A stretch of 64,000 bases of DNA from Denitratimonas yunnanensis (SeqCode) (GCA_026410415.1 JAPMLR010000003.1:186001-250000); one strand, 5' to 3'; positions 27,050 through 36,536 are shown, counted from the first letter of the stretch. The notes: a model not told the origin generated them from the sequence alone. Program-made: numbers and translations.

Positions 27050-28147
27050 TCAGAACGCATCCGCGTAAGGATCATGCTCGCCGCTGGCGCCTTCGGACAG
27101 GCGGATCTTGAGGGCAAGTCCATCGCGCGAATCGGCTTTGCGCAGCGCTTCCTCCAACTCGATCTTGCCGTCCTTGTACATGCGGAAAAGGTCCTGATCG
27201 AAGGTCTGCATGCCTTCCTCCAGCGAACGCTCCATCGCTTCCTTGATCTCGTGCACCTGACCGCGACGGATGATGTCTCGGATCATCGGCGTGTTGATCA
27301 GGATTTCGGTGGAGGGCAGGCGTTTGCCATCCATGCCGACGACCAGGCGCTGGCTGACGACCGCCTTGAGGTTGAGCGACAGATTCATCAGGATGTTCTT
27401 GTGCGCGGCCTCGGGAAAGAAGTTGAGGATGCGCTCGAGCGTCTGGTCGGCGTTGTTGGAGTGCAGGGTGGCCAGACACAGGTGACCGGTCTCGGCGAAT
27501 GCGATCGCCGCTTCCATGGTGATCTGGTCGAGGATCTCGCCGATCAGGATCACGTCCGGCGCCTCGCGCATCGCGTTTTTGAGCGCATTGTGGAAGCCAT
27601 GGGTATCAAGCCCCACCTCGCGCTGGTTGACCACGGACTTCTTGTGGCGGTGGAGGAATTCGATGGGGTCTTCCACCGTGAGGATGTGGCCGGTGGTGTT
27701 GGAGTTGCGGTGATCGATCATCGCGGCCAGCGTGGTGGACTTGCCCGATCCGGTGGAGCCGACCACCAGCACCAGCCCGCGCGGCTCCATGATGATGTCT
27801 TTCAGGATCGGCGGCAGCTTGAGCTGGTCGATGGTGGGGATATCGCTCTTGATCGCGCGGATCACCATGCCCACTTCGCCGCGTTGCTTGAACACGTTGA
27901 CGCGGAAACGACCGGCATCCTTCACTGCGATCGCCATGTTCAGTTCCAGGTCGCGCTCGAACTGCGGCACCTGGCCTTCGTCCATCAGCGAGTAAGCGAT
28001 CTTCTTCACCATGCCGGCGGGCAGGCCGGTATTGCCGAGCGGGTAGAGCTTGCCCTCGACCTTGATGTTCACCGGTGCTCCGGTCGTCAGGAACATGTCC
28101 GAGGCGTTCTTCTCGGTCATGAGCTTGAGGAAATAACCGATGTCCAT
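27050..28147 (-). CDS. pilU: Type IV pilus retraction ATPase PilU
   Basis: A 365-residue secretion-ATPase of the PilT/PilU group, which works with PilT in pilus retraction. The Walker A is GSTGSGKSTTLAAMI; the Asp box and Walker B region reads HILTVEDPIEF and APDVILIGEILD; the His box is HLCLATLHSNNADQTLERILNFFPE. MDIGYFLKLMTEKNASDMFLTTGAP is the PilU-type beginning, and the ~20-residue acidic tail after the ATPase core also fits PilU rather than PilT. AAGGATC precedes the ATG. pilT is not adjacent. One oddity: the normally invariant GE-I/M-RD after Walker B reads GEILD, with leucine for arginine. Confidence 0.92.
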   Translation of the reverse strand: MDIGYFLKLMTEKNASDMFLTTGAPVNIKVEGKLYPLGNTGLPAGMVKKIAYSLMDEGQVPQFERDLELNMAIAVKDAGRFRVNVFKQRGEVGMVIRAIKSDIPTIDQLKLPPILKDIIMEPRGLVLVVGSTGSGKSTTLAAMIDHRNSNTTGHILTVEDPIEFLHRHKKSVVNQREVGLDTHGFHNALKNAMREAPDVILIGEILDQITMEAAIAFAETGHLCLATLHSNNADQTLERILNFFPEAAHKNILMNLSLNLKAVVSQRLVVGMDGKRLPSTEILINTPMIRDIIRRGQVHEIKEAMERSLEEGMQTFDQDLFRMYKDGKIELEEALRKADSRDGLALKIRLSEGASGEHDPYADAF

Positions 28148-28278
28148 GCATTGATCCTTGGCTGTTTCGGGGCGTTGCGATCACGGTTGACAGCGTTGCG
28201 ATTGCGAGCGCTGCCGGGGGGCGCCAGAATGCCATGCATCCGGGCTCATGCCGAAGCCCCTGACCGGTTTTGCATGAT

Positions 28279-28644
28279 ATGACACGAATCGCTTTCGTTT
28301 TCCCCCTCCTCTTCGCATTTCTGGCGGCTTGCGCCAGCACGCCGCCGCCGCGCACTGCGCTGGAGGTGGCGGAGCGTGCCATCGACGAGGCCCGCAGACT
28401 GGGGGCGCAGGACTATGCGCCGGTGGAGCTGAGTCGTGCGGCGCAGCGTCTTGCCGCAGCCGGCGAAGCGTTTTCCGAGCGCGACTACGCTGCCGCCGGG
28501 CGCCATGCCGGGCAGGCGGAGTTGGAGGCGCAGTTGGCCCAGTTGCGTTCCCGTGCCGCGACGGGCCGCGAGGAAGTGCGTCGACGGGTCGACGAGAATG
28601 CGCGACTGCGGCGCGAACTGCTTGGCGCAGACAGCATTCGATGA
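28279..28644 (+). CDS. DUF4398-type lipoprotein
   Basis: A 121-residue protein with a lipoprotein signal (MTRIAFVFPLLFAFLAAC, lipobox LAAC) followed by an all-alpha, Ala/Arg/Glu-rich region: ALEVAERAIDEARRLGAQDYAPVELSRAAQRLAAA. This is the DUF4398 pattern of two helices with A-x-x-DYAP. Its function is unknown. Its stop codon overlaps by four bases with an ATG of the next gene, an OmpA-family protein, and such pairs recur in gammaproteobacteria, suggesting a two-part outer-membrane structure. The ATG at 28279 was chosen over a TTG nine bases earlier because it begins a good signal sequence. It diverges from pilU. Confidence 0.85.
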   Translation: MTRIAFVFPLLFAFLAACASTPPPRTALEVAERAIDEARRLGAQDYAPVELSRAAQRLAAAGEAFSERDYAAAGRHAGQAELEAQLAQLRSRAATGREEVRRRVDENARLRRELLGADSIR

Positions 28645-28655
28645 GGACTGAAGCG

Positions 28656-29609
28656 ATGAGAGTGAAACTGTTGACCGCGTTTCTGGGGCTGGGGCTATGC
28701 GTGAGCGCCGCGGCGCAGAAGGTCGATCCGGAAGTCGAGCGGTTGCGCGCGCAATTGCGCACGCTTGATCAGGACACCACGCTCGGCGTGTTGGCTCCCA
28801 CCGAGCGTCTCCGCGCCCAGCAGGCGGTCGACGCGCTGGCGCTGGCGAAGCGGCGTGATCGTGTCGATCTCCTGCTGGCAGCCGAGCGCCGCTTGGACAT
28901 CGCCCGTGCAGCGGCGGAAGTGGAGTCCTACCAACAGCAACTTCAGGCGTTGGAGCGTGAGAAGGACCGGATCCTGCTCGAGGCGAGCCGTCGAGACGCG
29001 GAAGCGGCACGACTGGAAGCGGAGAAACTGCGCCTGCAGAGTCTGGCCAGACTGGAAGAGGCCGAACGCGCGCAGCGCGAAGCTGCCAGCGCAATGGCCT
29101 TGAGTGAACTGTCCACCGCCGAAGCCGAGCAGGCCCGGCGTCTGGCGGAGGCGCAGTCGCAGGAGGCGGCGCTGGCGCGGCGCGAGGCCGATCTGGCGTT
29201 TGCCGCGGCCGACAGCCTGCGCCTGCAATTGCAGACGATGACCGCCACCAGCGAAGCACGCGGTCAGGTCATGACGCTCTCGGGCGATGCCTTTGCCAGC
29301 GGCCAGTCGCAACTGCGTCCCGAGGCGCGCGCCAATCTCCAGCGTGTGGTCGAGTTCGTCAACCGCTTTCCGGACAAGGCCGTGTTGATCGAGGGCCATA
29401 CCGACAGCCAGGGCAGCGCCAATCTCAACCAGGTGTTGTCGCAGCGACGCGCTGAAGCGGTACGCGATGCATTGTTGCAGGATGGTGTGGATGGTTCGCG
29501 CCTGACAGCGGTGGGGTTGGGCAAGGATCGACCCATTGCCGACAATGCTAGCGCCGAGGGGCGTGCGCGCAATCGACGTGTGGAAATCGTGGTGCTGGAC
29601 GCGCACTGA
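28656..29609 (+). CDS. OmpA-family peptidoglycan-associated protein
   Basis: A 317-residue exported protein: signal peptide MRVKLLTAFLGLGLCVSAAAQ, a coiled-coil region of ~170 residues full of Ala, Glu, Arg and Leu (residues ~40–200), then a C-terminal OmpA-like domain that binds peptidoglycan (VLIEGHTDSQGSANLNQVLSQRRAEAVRDALL and GRARNRRVEIVV). The binding residues of that motif, Asp and Arg, are present. Two ATGs fit; the one at 28656 has GAGG eight bases before it, while the one at 28641 overlaps the stop of the DUF4398 gene. It lacks a beta-barrel, so it is probably a periplasmic tether working with the upstream lipoprotein. Confidence 0.88.
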   Translation: MRVKLLTAFLGLGLCVSAAAQKVDPEVERLRAQLRTLDQDTTLGVLAPTERLRAQQAVDALALAKRRDRVDLLLAAERRLDIARAAAEVESYQQQLQALEREKDRILLEASRRDAEAARLEAEKLRLQSLARLEEAERAQREAASAMALSELSTAEAEQARRLAEAQSQEAALARREADLAFAAADSLRLQLQTMTATSEARGQVMTLSGDAFASGQSQLRPEARANLQRVVEFVNRFPDKAVLIEGHTDSQGSANLNQVLSQRRAEAVRDALLQDGVDGSRLTAVGLGKDRPIADNASAEGRARNRRVEIVVLDAH

Positions 29610-29928
29610 CGGGCAATCCCCGGCACTGGCTTGCAGCCGGTCAGGGCAGGGAGTAGGGTCGGTCGTGCCAGGGCGCTTTTGCCTTGGCGACACGCAGGAT
29701 CGGCCCGATGTCTTTTCCCCGCCGCCTCGCTACGCACTCGCTCCAGCCGGTGATGCCGGTCGGAACGGTGGGGTGGGGGGCGGCTCCCGTGCCGGAACCA
29801 TCCGCGCCATCTGAACGACATCATGTTTTCCCAAGGAACATTTTTCCCGCCACCTTGTCATTCAAGGTGACGGGCATGTCCGTGCCCGTCGATTCGTCAC
29901 AAACATCCACCGCAGGAGGCTTGCAGAC
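29610..29928. other. Gene-free stretch before the DUF465 gene
   Basis: About 320 bases without a supported gene. Open frames here lack start sites and family resemblance. The right half holds two adjacent perfect stem-loops (29851–29890) and the AGGAGG ribosome-binding site of the next gene. Confidence 0.6.
29851..29890 (+). promoter_or_regulatory. Tandem hairpins in the DUF465 leader
   Basis: CACCTTG/CAAGGTG (7-bp stem, 5-base loop) is followed directly, sharing one G, by GACGGGCA/TGCCCGTC (8-bp stem, 6-base loop). The second arm ends ~38 bases before the start codon, leaving the ribosome-binding site free. They could be a terminator for the upstream OmpA gene, a stabilising 5' leader or a protein site; no T-tract follows. 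Confidence 0.55.
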
Positions 29929-30150
29929 ATGTTCGAATCCCAGCCGCAGAGTGAGATCAACGCACTGTTGCAGAGTGACAGCGAGTTCCGTCGGCTCTAC
30001 CGCCGCCACCAGAAGCTGGACAAACAGGTCGCCGATGCGCTCGTGGGCGCATTGCCGATGGCCCCTTCGACCGTCGCGCAGATGAAGCGGGAGAAACTCG
30101 CAACCAAGGAACGCCTGTTGCGATGGTACGAGCAGCGGCGAGTCAACTGA
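29929..30150 (+). CDS. DUF465/YdcH-family small protein
   Basis: A 73-residue soluble, highly charged protein matching the DUF465 (YdcH) family: SEINALLQSDSEFRRLYRRHQKLDKQVADAL, then MKREKLATKERLLRWYEQRR, two helices likely to form a coiled hairpin. The family is widespread in proteobacteria; its function is not established. AGGAGG stands ten bases before the ATG, and a full intrinsic terminator lies 24 bases after the stop. The gene therefore looks like a small, well-expressed single-gene transcript with a structured leader. Confidence 0.9.
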   Translation: MFESQPQSEINALLQSDSEFRRLYRRHQKLDKQVADALVGALPMAPSTVAQMKREKLATKERLLRWYEQRRVN

Positions 30151-30173
30151 GGCCGGTTTCCCTTGTCCCTTTC

Positions 30174-30204
30174 CGAATGGCCGCCAATGCGGCCATTCGT
30201 TTTT
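30174..30204 (+). terminator. Rho-independent terminator of the DUF465 gene
   Basis: CGAATGGCCGC and GCGGCCATTCG form an 11-bp perfect stem around CAAT, followed by five T residues. It also sits just beyond the end of the convergent nucleoside hydrolase gene. Confidence 0.92.
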
Positions 30205-30213
30205 CAGGCAGGT

Positions 30214-31143
30214 TCAGCCTGCGCCGACGGCGCACTGCACCAGCGCTTCGAAGCGGGCCTGGTCGTAGCGCATCAGGATGCGGGCGTTGGCGGGGGTTTC
30301 GTTGCGACCGGCCCAGTCGACCACGGTCATGCCACGGGCGAACTGGCCGCCCAGTTCCACGGACACGGCGCGTTCGGCGACTTCCAGTGCGCCGCCTGGT
30401 TCGAGCACCTGCGCCATCGCCAGTGCATCGGCGCTATGCCAGGTGTTGCCACGCAGTCCGGCAGCCCAGGCGCGGGTGTTGGTCGAGATGGCGTTGTAGA
30501 AGCGTGCGAGAGGGTGATTCGTGGCAAACCAGCGGTCGCATTTTTCGTGCGGCAAGCCGTGACGCAGTGTCGCCTCCCAGTCCACCAGCTCGAATTCAGG
30601 CCAGCGTTCGAACACGATGCGCGCCGCTTCGGGGTCGAAGCCTGTATTGAACTCCACCGGAATGCGGGTGTTGCCAAGCCCGGTGACGGCGCCACCCATG
30701 ATGATCAGGCGCGGCACCCGCTGTGGCAGCGTCGGATCGAGTGAAAGCGCCAATGCAAGGTTGGTCAGCGGGCCGAGCATGACGAAGGTCAGCTCGCCGT
30801 CGCGTTCGCGCGACAGTCGCAACATCGCCAATGCTGCGTGCTCGGTCTCCGCTTCGCGGGTGGCAGGCGTGTAACCGGTATCCCCGAAGCCGTCGCGCCC
30901 GTGCACGTAAGCCGCATCCTCGGGCGTTGCGACCAGCGGCAGCGGGGCGCCGGGAAATACCGGGGCATCGATGCCGGCCACTTCGCACAGTTTCAGTGCA
31001 TTGGAAAGGGTGTGGTGCAGGCCGACGTTGCCGGCTGTGACGGTCAGCGCGGCGATGCGCGCATCGGGGTGGGTGTGGGCCATCAGGATGGCGAGGGCGT
31101 CGTCCACGCCGGGATCGGTATCGATCAGAAGATGGTGGGTCAT
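30214..31143 (-). CDS. Nucleoside hydrolase (IunH/RihA-like)
   Basis: A 309-residue enzyme of the inosine-uridine nucleoside hydrolase family, which splits the N-glycosidic bond of ribonucleosides to free base and ribose. The calcium-binding N-terminal signature DTDPGVDDALAIL is complete. GGAVTGLGNTRIPVEFNTGFDPEAARIVF carries ribose contacts (the Asn and Asp-Pro-Glu-Ala-Ala), and the C-terminal calcium aspartate is seen in HSADALAM. The start MTHHLLIDTDPG is the family's usual one; the ribosome-binding site is weak and an upstream extension was rejected as low-complexity. The preferred base cannot be read from sequence. It is divergent from gacA. Confidence 0.93.
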   Translation of the reverse strand: MTHHLLIDTDPGVDDALAILMAHTHPDARIAALTVTAGNVGLHHTLSNALKLCEVAGIDAPVFPGAPLPLVATPEDAAYVHGRDGFGDTGYTPATREAETEHAALAMLRLSRERDGELTFVMLGPLTNLALALSLDPTLPQRVPRLIIMGGAVTGLGNTRIPVEFNTGFDPEAARIVFERWPEFELVDWEATLRHGLPHEKCDRWFATNHPLARFYNAISTNTRAWAAGLRGNTWHSADALAMAQVLEPGGALEVAERAVSVELGGQFARGMTVVDWAGRNETPANARILMRYDQARFEALVQCAVGAG

Positions 31144-31302
31144 GAGGGATCTCGTGTCAGTCCGGGAGCGAGTATCGCACCGCAAGGGGGGGCGGCAATG
31201 ACTGTGTGGTTGGCGGGCATGCATCGCATCGCTTAGGCTAGCGGCGCGACGTCAGGTTCCGTGGCGAGGGGTTTTGTGTCACAGGGTTAGAGGGGGTGCT
31301 GC

Positions 31303-31935
31303 ATGATTCGCGTCTATCTGGTCGACGACCACGCACTGGTGCGTACGGGCTTTCGCATGCTATTGAGCCAGTACACCGATTTTTCCGTGGTCGGTGAGGC
31401 CGGTACCGGTGAGCAAGCGTTGGCCGACCTGCGCACGATGGCTGCGGATGTCGTGCTCTGCGACCTGCATCTGCCCGGCATCAGTGGGCTGGAGGTGACC
31501 GATCGGCTGATTCGCAGTGGCTCCCAAACCAAGGTGATCGTGGTATCGGCGCAGGAGGATGGGCCGTTGCCGCGTCGCGTGCTCAGCGCCGGGGCGCATG
31601 GTTATCTTGGCAAGGCTGCGCCGGCCGAGGAGCTGCTGCGCGCCATGCGTGATGTTGCCAAGGGCAAGCGTTACATCTCCAGCACGGTTGCCCAACAGAT
31701 GGCCATCACCAGCCTCGATACCGCGGGCTCGCCGTTCGAGCAGTTGTCGGTGCGCGAACTGGAGGTGGCCATGTTGTTGGTGCAGGGCATGCGCATGACT
31801 GTGATCGGAGACAATCTCAATCTCAGCTCCAAGACCGTGGCCACGCACAAATACAATCTGTTCGCAAAGTTGCAGGTGAGCGACATCGCCTCGCTGACGC
31901 GGTTGGCGTTGCAGCATGGCCTGACCAGCGCTTGA
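31303..31935 (+). CDS. gacA: Response regulator GacA/UvrY
   Basis: A 210-residue NarL-type regulator. The receiver domain has the acidic pair in LVDDHALVR, the phosphoacceptor Asp54 in CDLHLPGISGLEV and Lys104 in YLGKAAP; the C-terminal LuxR-type helix-turn-helix (residues ~145–205) has LSVRELEVAMLLVQG and LSSKTVATHKYNLFAKL. Position and wording of the receiver (DDHALVRTG, EDGPLPRRVLSAGAHGYLGK) match GacA, which with a GacS-type kinase drives CsrB/RsmZ-like small RNAs. No uvrC or kinase gene is adjacent. AGGGGG precedes the ATG. A 12-bp palindrome follows, and the next gene, rne, converges. Confidence 0.9.
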   Translation: MIRVYLVDDHALVRTGFRMLLSQYTDFSVVGEAGTGEQALADLRTMAADVVLCDLHLPGISGLEVTDRLIRSGSQTKVIVVSAQEDGPLPRRVLSAGAHGYLGKAAPAEELLRAMRDVAKGKRYISSTVAQQMAITSLDTAGSPFEQLSVRELEVAMLLVQGMRMTVIGDNLNLSSKTVATHKYNLFAKLQVSDIASLTRLALQHGLTSA

Positions 31936-31937
31936 GG

Positions 31938-31963
31938 CCGGAGCGGACGTTCGTCCGCTCCGG
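31938..31963. terminator. Stem-loop between convergent gacA and rne
   Basis: CCGGAGCGGACG and CGTCCGCTCCGG form a perfect 12-bp stem with a TT loop, starting two bases after the gacA stop and ending 15 bases before the rne stop. T-tracts are weak on both sides, but position and stability suggest a shared bidirectional terminator. Confidence 0.7.
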
Positions 31964-31978
31964 GTGTTGAGTCGGGGG

Positions 31979-34900
31979 TCAGCGAGTGCGTTCGGGTGGC
32001 AGCTCCAGTGGCAGGTCGCTTTGCGGCGGCTCGACAGCTGGGGTGGATTGGTCGGATGTGCTTTCGCTTGCTGCTTCGACTTCCCCAGCCTTAGCAGGCG
32101 CGCGTGCGTCGGGTGCGGGCGCGCCTTGCTCTTCCCCGATGTCGTCCGGAGCCACGCTGGCCGGCGCCGGTGCGACGAAAGCTGCCGGCGGGCGCGGACG
32201 GGCATGCAGTGCACTGGCCACCGCGCTGGCGACCGATACCGGAGCGGTGCCGTTGGGTGCACGCAATTCGAATGGTTCGGTCGGAGCGTCGAATACCGAT
32301 CCGGGCATGGCGGGAGCTGCGACGGGCTTGCCGGATGACGGGGCCTCTGCAGCAATATCGACAGGCGCGGGTGCGTCGACGTTTTCTTCCGACACATCCG
32401 AAGTTCCCGTGTCGGTGCTGGCTGATGTCTCGACCGGTGTCACGGTGCCCTCATCTGTGCTGCCGGTCGCCAACGTCGGCAAGGTAGAGGAGGTGCCACC
32501 GGCATCGATGTTGGTCGCTGTGTTACCGGTTTCCGGGGACAGCGATGGCGCAGCCACCACCGTGGGAGCTGGAGCCGGAGCTGGAGCTGGAGCTGGAGCC
32601 GGAGCTGGAGCTGGAGCCGGAGCTGGAGCTGGAGCTGGAGCTGGAGCTGGAGCTGGAGCTGGAGCTGGAGCCGGAGCTGGAGCTGGAGCTGGAGCTGGAG
32701 CCGCTTCCCGAGGACGTCGCGGTGCGGTGGCATCGGAAGGGGCAGGTCTGGTGGGTGGGGTGTCATTCGACTCTGCCGCCGCCGGGAGTTCCCCGGCGAC
32801 GATGTCATCGGGAGCGTCTCCTTCCTCGTCATCCAGATCGACACCGTCCAGTGCCGTCATTCCGGCGTCTGTTGCTGTGCCGTCCTGACGGCGGCGTCGC
32901 CGACCACCACGCCGACCGCGCCGACGGCGGCTGGATGCGGCTTCCGAGGTTTCCACGGACTCGGACTCGGGAGTCGCCTGTGATGCCTGAAGTGCCGCGG
33001 TGGCGATTTCTTCGGGCGATTGCGGGTCGACCACCACGCCGAGTATCCCCGGTGCCGCTGCCACGGTTGCAGCGGGTTTGCGTGTCTGAGCAGGAGTCTG
33101 GGACGGGACGGCGGGCTCGTTGTGTGCGGGCGTGGAGGGCTGTTCGCCTGTCGTGGGCTGCTTCTGGCGATTGTCCTGCCGCGCCTGCTGGCGGGTGTCG
33201 CGCTTGGCCTCGTTGCGTTCTCCGCGCTTGCCATTGTCGCGAGGTGCAGTCGCTGCAGGTGTCGCCTCCGGTTTGTCGTGGCGGGCGGGTCGCGGTTGGG
33301 TATTCGGGCGAGCGTCCTGCGCCGAGGCAGGCTTGTTGCGATCGCGGCCATTGCGCGATTTGTCGTTGCGATTGTCGCGGCGTCCCTGCTGCTGTGAGCC
33401 GCGAGCATCCTTCTCCGCGGGCGACTGGCGATGATTTCGAGCCGGGGTGACGGACTTCTCTTCGTTGCCGCCACCAAACAAGCCGGCCAGCCAGGCAAGG
33501 AATCCGCCGCGCCTGGTCGCTGGGGGCGGCACGTTCGCCGGAATGGGTGCGGCAGCGGGTGCGGGTGCGGCTTCCTGACGCACCGGCGCGGGCTGCGCGG
33601 GGCGGACGGCCGTCACGGCCGGCACCGGGATATTGAGATTGGCGCGCGTCAGCGCATGGGTTTCGAGCTTGCGCGGCGTGGTGCGGTGGTAGCTGGGTTT
33701 GCCGCTCTCTTCGCCGAGTTCGTTTTCTCTCAGGCGGCTTACATTGAAATGCGGAGTTTCCATCTGCGCATCGGCCACGATCACCAGCGGCACGTCGTGG
33801 CGCTGTTCGATCTCGAGCAGCGCGCGGCGCTTTTCGTTGAGCAGGTAGTTGGCGATCTCGTGCGGCGCCTGCACCAGTACTTGGCCGGTGTTGTCCTTCA
33901 TCGCCTGCTCTTCGATCAAACGCAGGATCGACAGCGAGAGGGATTCTACCGAGCGCATGCGGCCATGGCCTTCGCAGCGCGGACAGACGATCTGGCTGGA
34001 TTCACCCAGGCTCGGACGCAGCCGCTGGCGGCTCATTTCCAGCAGGCCGAAACGCGAAATGCGGCCTACCTGCACGCGCGCGCGGTCATATTTGAGCGCT
34101 TGTGCGAGGCGGTTTTCCACTTCGCGCTGGTGCTTGTTGGAACCCATGTCGATGAAGTCGATCACCACCAAGCCGCCGAGATCACGCAGGCGCATCTGAC
34201 GGGCCACTTCTTCGGCCGCTTCCAGGTTGGTGTTGAACGCGGTTTCCTCGATGTCGCCGCCCTTGGTGGCGCGCGAGGAGTTCACGTCGATCGCGGTGAG
34301 GGCTTCCGTCTGGTCGATCACGATGGAGCCGCCGGACGGCAGCCTCACATTGCGCTCGTAAGCGTTCTCGATCTGGGACTCGATCTGGAAGCGATTGAAG
34401 AGTGGCGTGGTGTCCTCGTACAGCTTCAGTTTGCGCAGGTTCTGCGGCATCACCTGTTGCACGAACTCACGCGCGTCATCGAACATTTCCTTGCTGTCGA
34501 TCAGGATCTCGCCCACATCGGCGCGCAGGTAGTCACGCAGCGCGCGAATGATGAGGCGACTTTCCTGATAGATCAGGAACGGGGCCGGCTTGGACAGCGC
34601 CGCATCGGTGATCGACTTCCACACCTGCAGCAGGTAGTCCACGTCCCATTGCAGTTCGTCCGCATCGCGTCCGACGCCGGCGGTGCGGATGATCACGCCC
34701 ATGTCGTCGGGGATGTTGAGCTTGTCCAGCGCTTCCTTCAGCGCGGCGCGGTCATCGCCTTCGATGCGACGGGACACGCCGCCGGCGCTCGGGCTGTTCG
34801 GCATCAGAACCAGATACCGGCCCGCCAGCGAGATGAACGTGGTCAGCGCCGCTCCCTTGTTGCCGCGCTCTTCCTTGTCCACTTGCACGACCACTTCCTG

Positions 34901-35188
34901 GCCTTCGCGCAGGAGTTCCTTGATCGTGGCCTTGTTGGGGTTCACGCCTTCGAGGAAGTAGTCGCGGGAGATTTCCTTCAGCGGAAGGAACCCGTGCTTG
35001 TCGCCGCCGTATTCGACGAACGCGGCTTCGAGCGAGGGTTCGAGCCGAGTGATTCGGCCCTTGTAGATGTTGGACTTCTTCTGTTCTTTCGATGGCTGTT
35101 CGATGTCGATGTCGTACAGCGTCTGGCCATCTACGATGGCCACGCGCAACTCTTCTTGTTGAGTCGCGTTGATAAGCATCCGCTTCAT
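31979..35188 (-). CDS. rne: Ribonuclease E
   Basis: RNase E starts the decay of most mRNAs and matures rRNA and tRNA; it is the scaffold of the degradosome. The 1069-residue protein has the S1 domain (residues ~38–120), the catalytic DNase-I-like part with metal-binding aspartates in [14 protein letters not shown] (near 302) and [13 protein letters not shown] (near 346), and the zinc-link CPRCEGHG (near 402). From ~residue 530 it becomes disordered and rich in Pro, Ala, Arg and Gln, with an arginine-rich stretch [16 protein letters not shown] and then 23 Ala-Pro pairs coded by a tandem hexanucleotide. The start [19 protein letters not shown] is canonical; the longer open frame upstream is leader. 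Confidence 0.97.
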   Translation of the reverse strand: MKRMLINATQQEELRVAIVDGQTLYDIDIEQPSKEQKKSNIYKGRITRLEPSLEAAFVEYGGDKHGFLPLKEISRDYFLEGVNPNKATIKELLREGQEVVVQVDKEERGNKGAALTTFISLAGRYLVLMPNSPSAGGVSRRIEGDDRAALKEALDKLNIPDDMGVIIRTAGVGRDADELQWDVDYLLQVWKSITDAALSKPAPFLIYQESRLIIRALRDYLRADVGEILIDSKEMFDDAREFVQQVMPQNLRKLKLYEDTTPLFNRFQIESQIENAYERNVRLPSGGSIVIDQTEALTAIDVNSSRATKGGDIEETAFNTNLEAAEEVARQMRLRDLGGLVVIDFIDMGSNKHQREVENRLAQALKYDRARVQVGRISRFGLLEMSRQRLRPSLGESSQIVCPRCEGHGRMRSVESLSLSILRLIEEQAMKDNTGQVLVQAPHEIANYLLNEKRRALLEIEQRHDVPLVIVADAQMETPHFNVSRLRENELGEESGKPSYHRTTPRKLETHALTRANLNIPVPAVTAVRPAQPAPVRQEAAPAPAAAPIPANVPPPATRRGGFLAWLAGLFGGGNEEKSVTPARNHRQSPAEKDARGSQQQGRRDNRNDKSRNGRDRNKPASAQDARPNTQPRPARHDKPEATPAATAPRDNGKRGERNEAKRDTRQQARQDNRQKQPTTGEQPSTPAHNEPAVPSQTPAQTRKPAATVAAAPGILGVVVDPQSPEEIATAALQASQATPESESVETSEAASSRRRRGRRGGRRRRRQDGTATDAGMTALDGVDLDDEEGDAPDDIVAGELPAAAESNDTPPTRPAPSDATAPRRPREAAPAPAPAPAPAPAPAPAPAPAPAPAPAPAPAPAPAPAPAPAPAPAPTVVAAPSLSPETGNTATNIDAGGTSSTLPTLATGSTDEGTVTPVETSASTDTGTSDVSEENVDAPAPVDIAAEAPSSGKPVAAPAMPGSVFDAPTEPFELRAPNGTAPVSVASAVASALHARPRPPAAFVAPAPASVAPDDIGEEQGAPAPDARAPAKAGEVEAASESTSDQSTPAVEPPQSDLPLELPPERTR
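32565..32702. repeat. 23-copy hexanucleotide tandem repeat in rne
   Basis: A GGAGCT/GGAGCC unit on the plus strand is repeated 23 times without interruption, with four of the copies having C instead of T at the last base among those I could read. In rne it codes an uninterrupted Ala-Pro run in the disordered C-terminal region (about residues 829–874). Because the unit is six bases, changes in copy number leave the frame intact but alter linker length. Confidence 0.95.
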
Positions 35189-35576
35189 TGTGTTGTCATT
35201 CCTTACGCGCTCTACCGCGAGGAACGCCGGGGACTTCGCGCCCAGTGTTCGGGGACGCAGGCCGCGCCGGGCGCGGGCCTGTGCCGTGCAGAATCTCCAG
35301 CGCATCGGACCGGGGACGTTGCCCGCGGGAGCGCCAAACAAAAACCATAGGGGAGCCGCAGAGCGCTCGCGCGCCAGCGGCCTGAAGCCGGAAAATCGGT
35401 GCGCGCATCTTCCGGGCGAACCGCCTGTTCCAGACAGGAGAACCGATCAGCCGGTACACTTGCGACGCAGTCGCAGGTGGCCCAACGGCCCGGTCCGGAA
35501 CCTTCGCTACCGCCCGGACTAGATGGGCGAATAGCCAAATCAGGACGTTATCTCGCCTTCTTAGTGTAGCAATCCC
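35189..35576. other. Intergenic region between divergent rne and rluC
   Basis: About 390 bases without a gene. A long rne leader is expected here; in E. coli the corresponding leader mediates autoregulation by RNase E. I could not pick out a reliable promoter or conserved stem on either strand. The divergent rne/rluC arrangement is the same as in enteric bacteria. Confidence 0.5.
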
Positions 35577-36536
35577 ATGACAATGGCGGCAAACGCCCCG
35601 AAATCCGGGGTCCGGCTGGTTCAGGTCGACGCGGACCGGGCCGGCCAGCGCATCGACAATTTTCTCTCTACCCAACTCAAAGGCGCACCGCGGTCGCTGA
35701 TCTATCGACTGTTGCGTACCGGACAGGTGCGGATCAACGGCAAGCGGGCCAAGCCCGAGTCCCGGCTTGCCGGTGGGGACGAAGTACGCATTCCGCCCGT
35801 TCGCCTTGACGAGCCGGACGGCCCGCGCATGCCGCCGGCCGGGCTGCTGGCGCGGCTGGAGGCGTCGATCGTCTTCGAGGATGCACGCTTGCTGGCGCTG
35901 AACAAGCCGACCGGCGTCGCCAGTCATGGCGGCAGTGGCATCGGCTTCGGTGCGATCGAAACGCTGCGCGTGTTGCGGCCGAATCAGACACTGGAATTGG
36001 TGCATCGATTGGATCGGGATACGTCGGGATTGCTGATCGTGGCGAAAAAACGGTCAGCATTGACCGAGCTCCAGGCACTGATGCGGGAGGAGGCGGGGAG
36101 CGGGTTGACCAAGAAGTACCTCGCGCTGCTCACCGGGCGGGTGCCGGATGGCGTGATGACCGTCGATGCACCGCTGCACATCGGCTTGCGTCAGGGTGGC
36201 GAGCGTCATGTCCAGGTGCATCCACAGGGCAAGCCGTCGGTCAGCCACTTCCGCGTGCTCGAACGGCGCGGTGGACATTCTTATTGCGAAGTGCGGATCG
36301 AAACCGGCCGGACGCACCAGATTCGCGTGCATGCGCGCCATCTCGGTCATCCGGTGGCCGGCGATGACAAATACGGTGACGAAACAGTCAACCGACGCCT
36401 GCGCGATCAAATCGGCTTGCGTCGTCTGTTCCTGCATGCGGCTTCATTGGAATTCGCTCTGGATGGTGGATCCACGCCCTATTTGCTGAGCGCGCCACTG
36501 GCGCCGGATCTGGCCGAGGCGTTTGACAGGCTCTGA
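35577..36536 (+). CDS. rluC: 23S rRNA pseudouridine synthase RluC
   Basis: RluC makes pseudouridines in helix 74 region of 23S rRNA (positions 955, 2504 and 2580 in E. coli). The 319 residues comprise an N-terminal S4 RNA-binding domain (RIDNFLSTQLKGAPRSLIYRLLRTGQVRING) and the RluA-type catalytic domain with the nucleophilic aspartate in HRLDRDTSGLLIVAK and the later GRTHQIRVHARHLGHPVAGDDKYG motif. Divergent position next to rne supports RluC rather than RluD. ATGs at 35577 and 35583 both fit; the first was kept. pspA follows 90 bases later. Confidence 0.95.
   Translation: MTMAANAPKSGVRLVQVDADRAGQRIDNFLSTQLKGAPRSLIYRLLRTGQVRINGKRAKPESRLAGGDEVRIPPVRLDEPDGPRMPPAGLLARLEASIVFEDARLLALNKPTGVASHGGSGIGFGAIETLRVLRPNQTLELVHRLDRDTSGLLIVAKKRSALTELQALMREEAGSGLTKKYLALLTGRVPDGVMTVDAPLHIGLRQGGERHVQVHPQGKPSVSHFRVLERRGGHSYCEVRIETGRTHQIRVHARHLGHPVAGDDKYGDETVNRRLRDQIGLRRLFLHAASLEFALDGGSTPYLLSAPLAPDLAEAFDRL

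Noticed and set aside
29684..30085. A 133-codon plus-strand frame across the gap and into the DUF465 gene
   Set aside because: It runs out of frame over the DUF465 gene, has no ribosome-binding site and no recognisable domain.
32565..32702. Could the repeat be a CRISPR array?
   Set aside because: It is a 6-base tandem unit without spacers, in the coding frame of rne.
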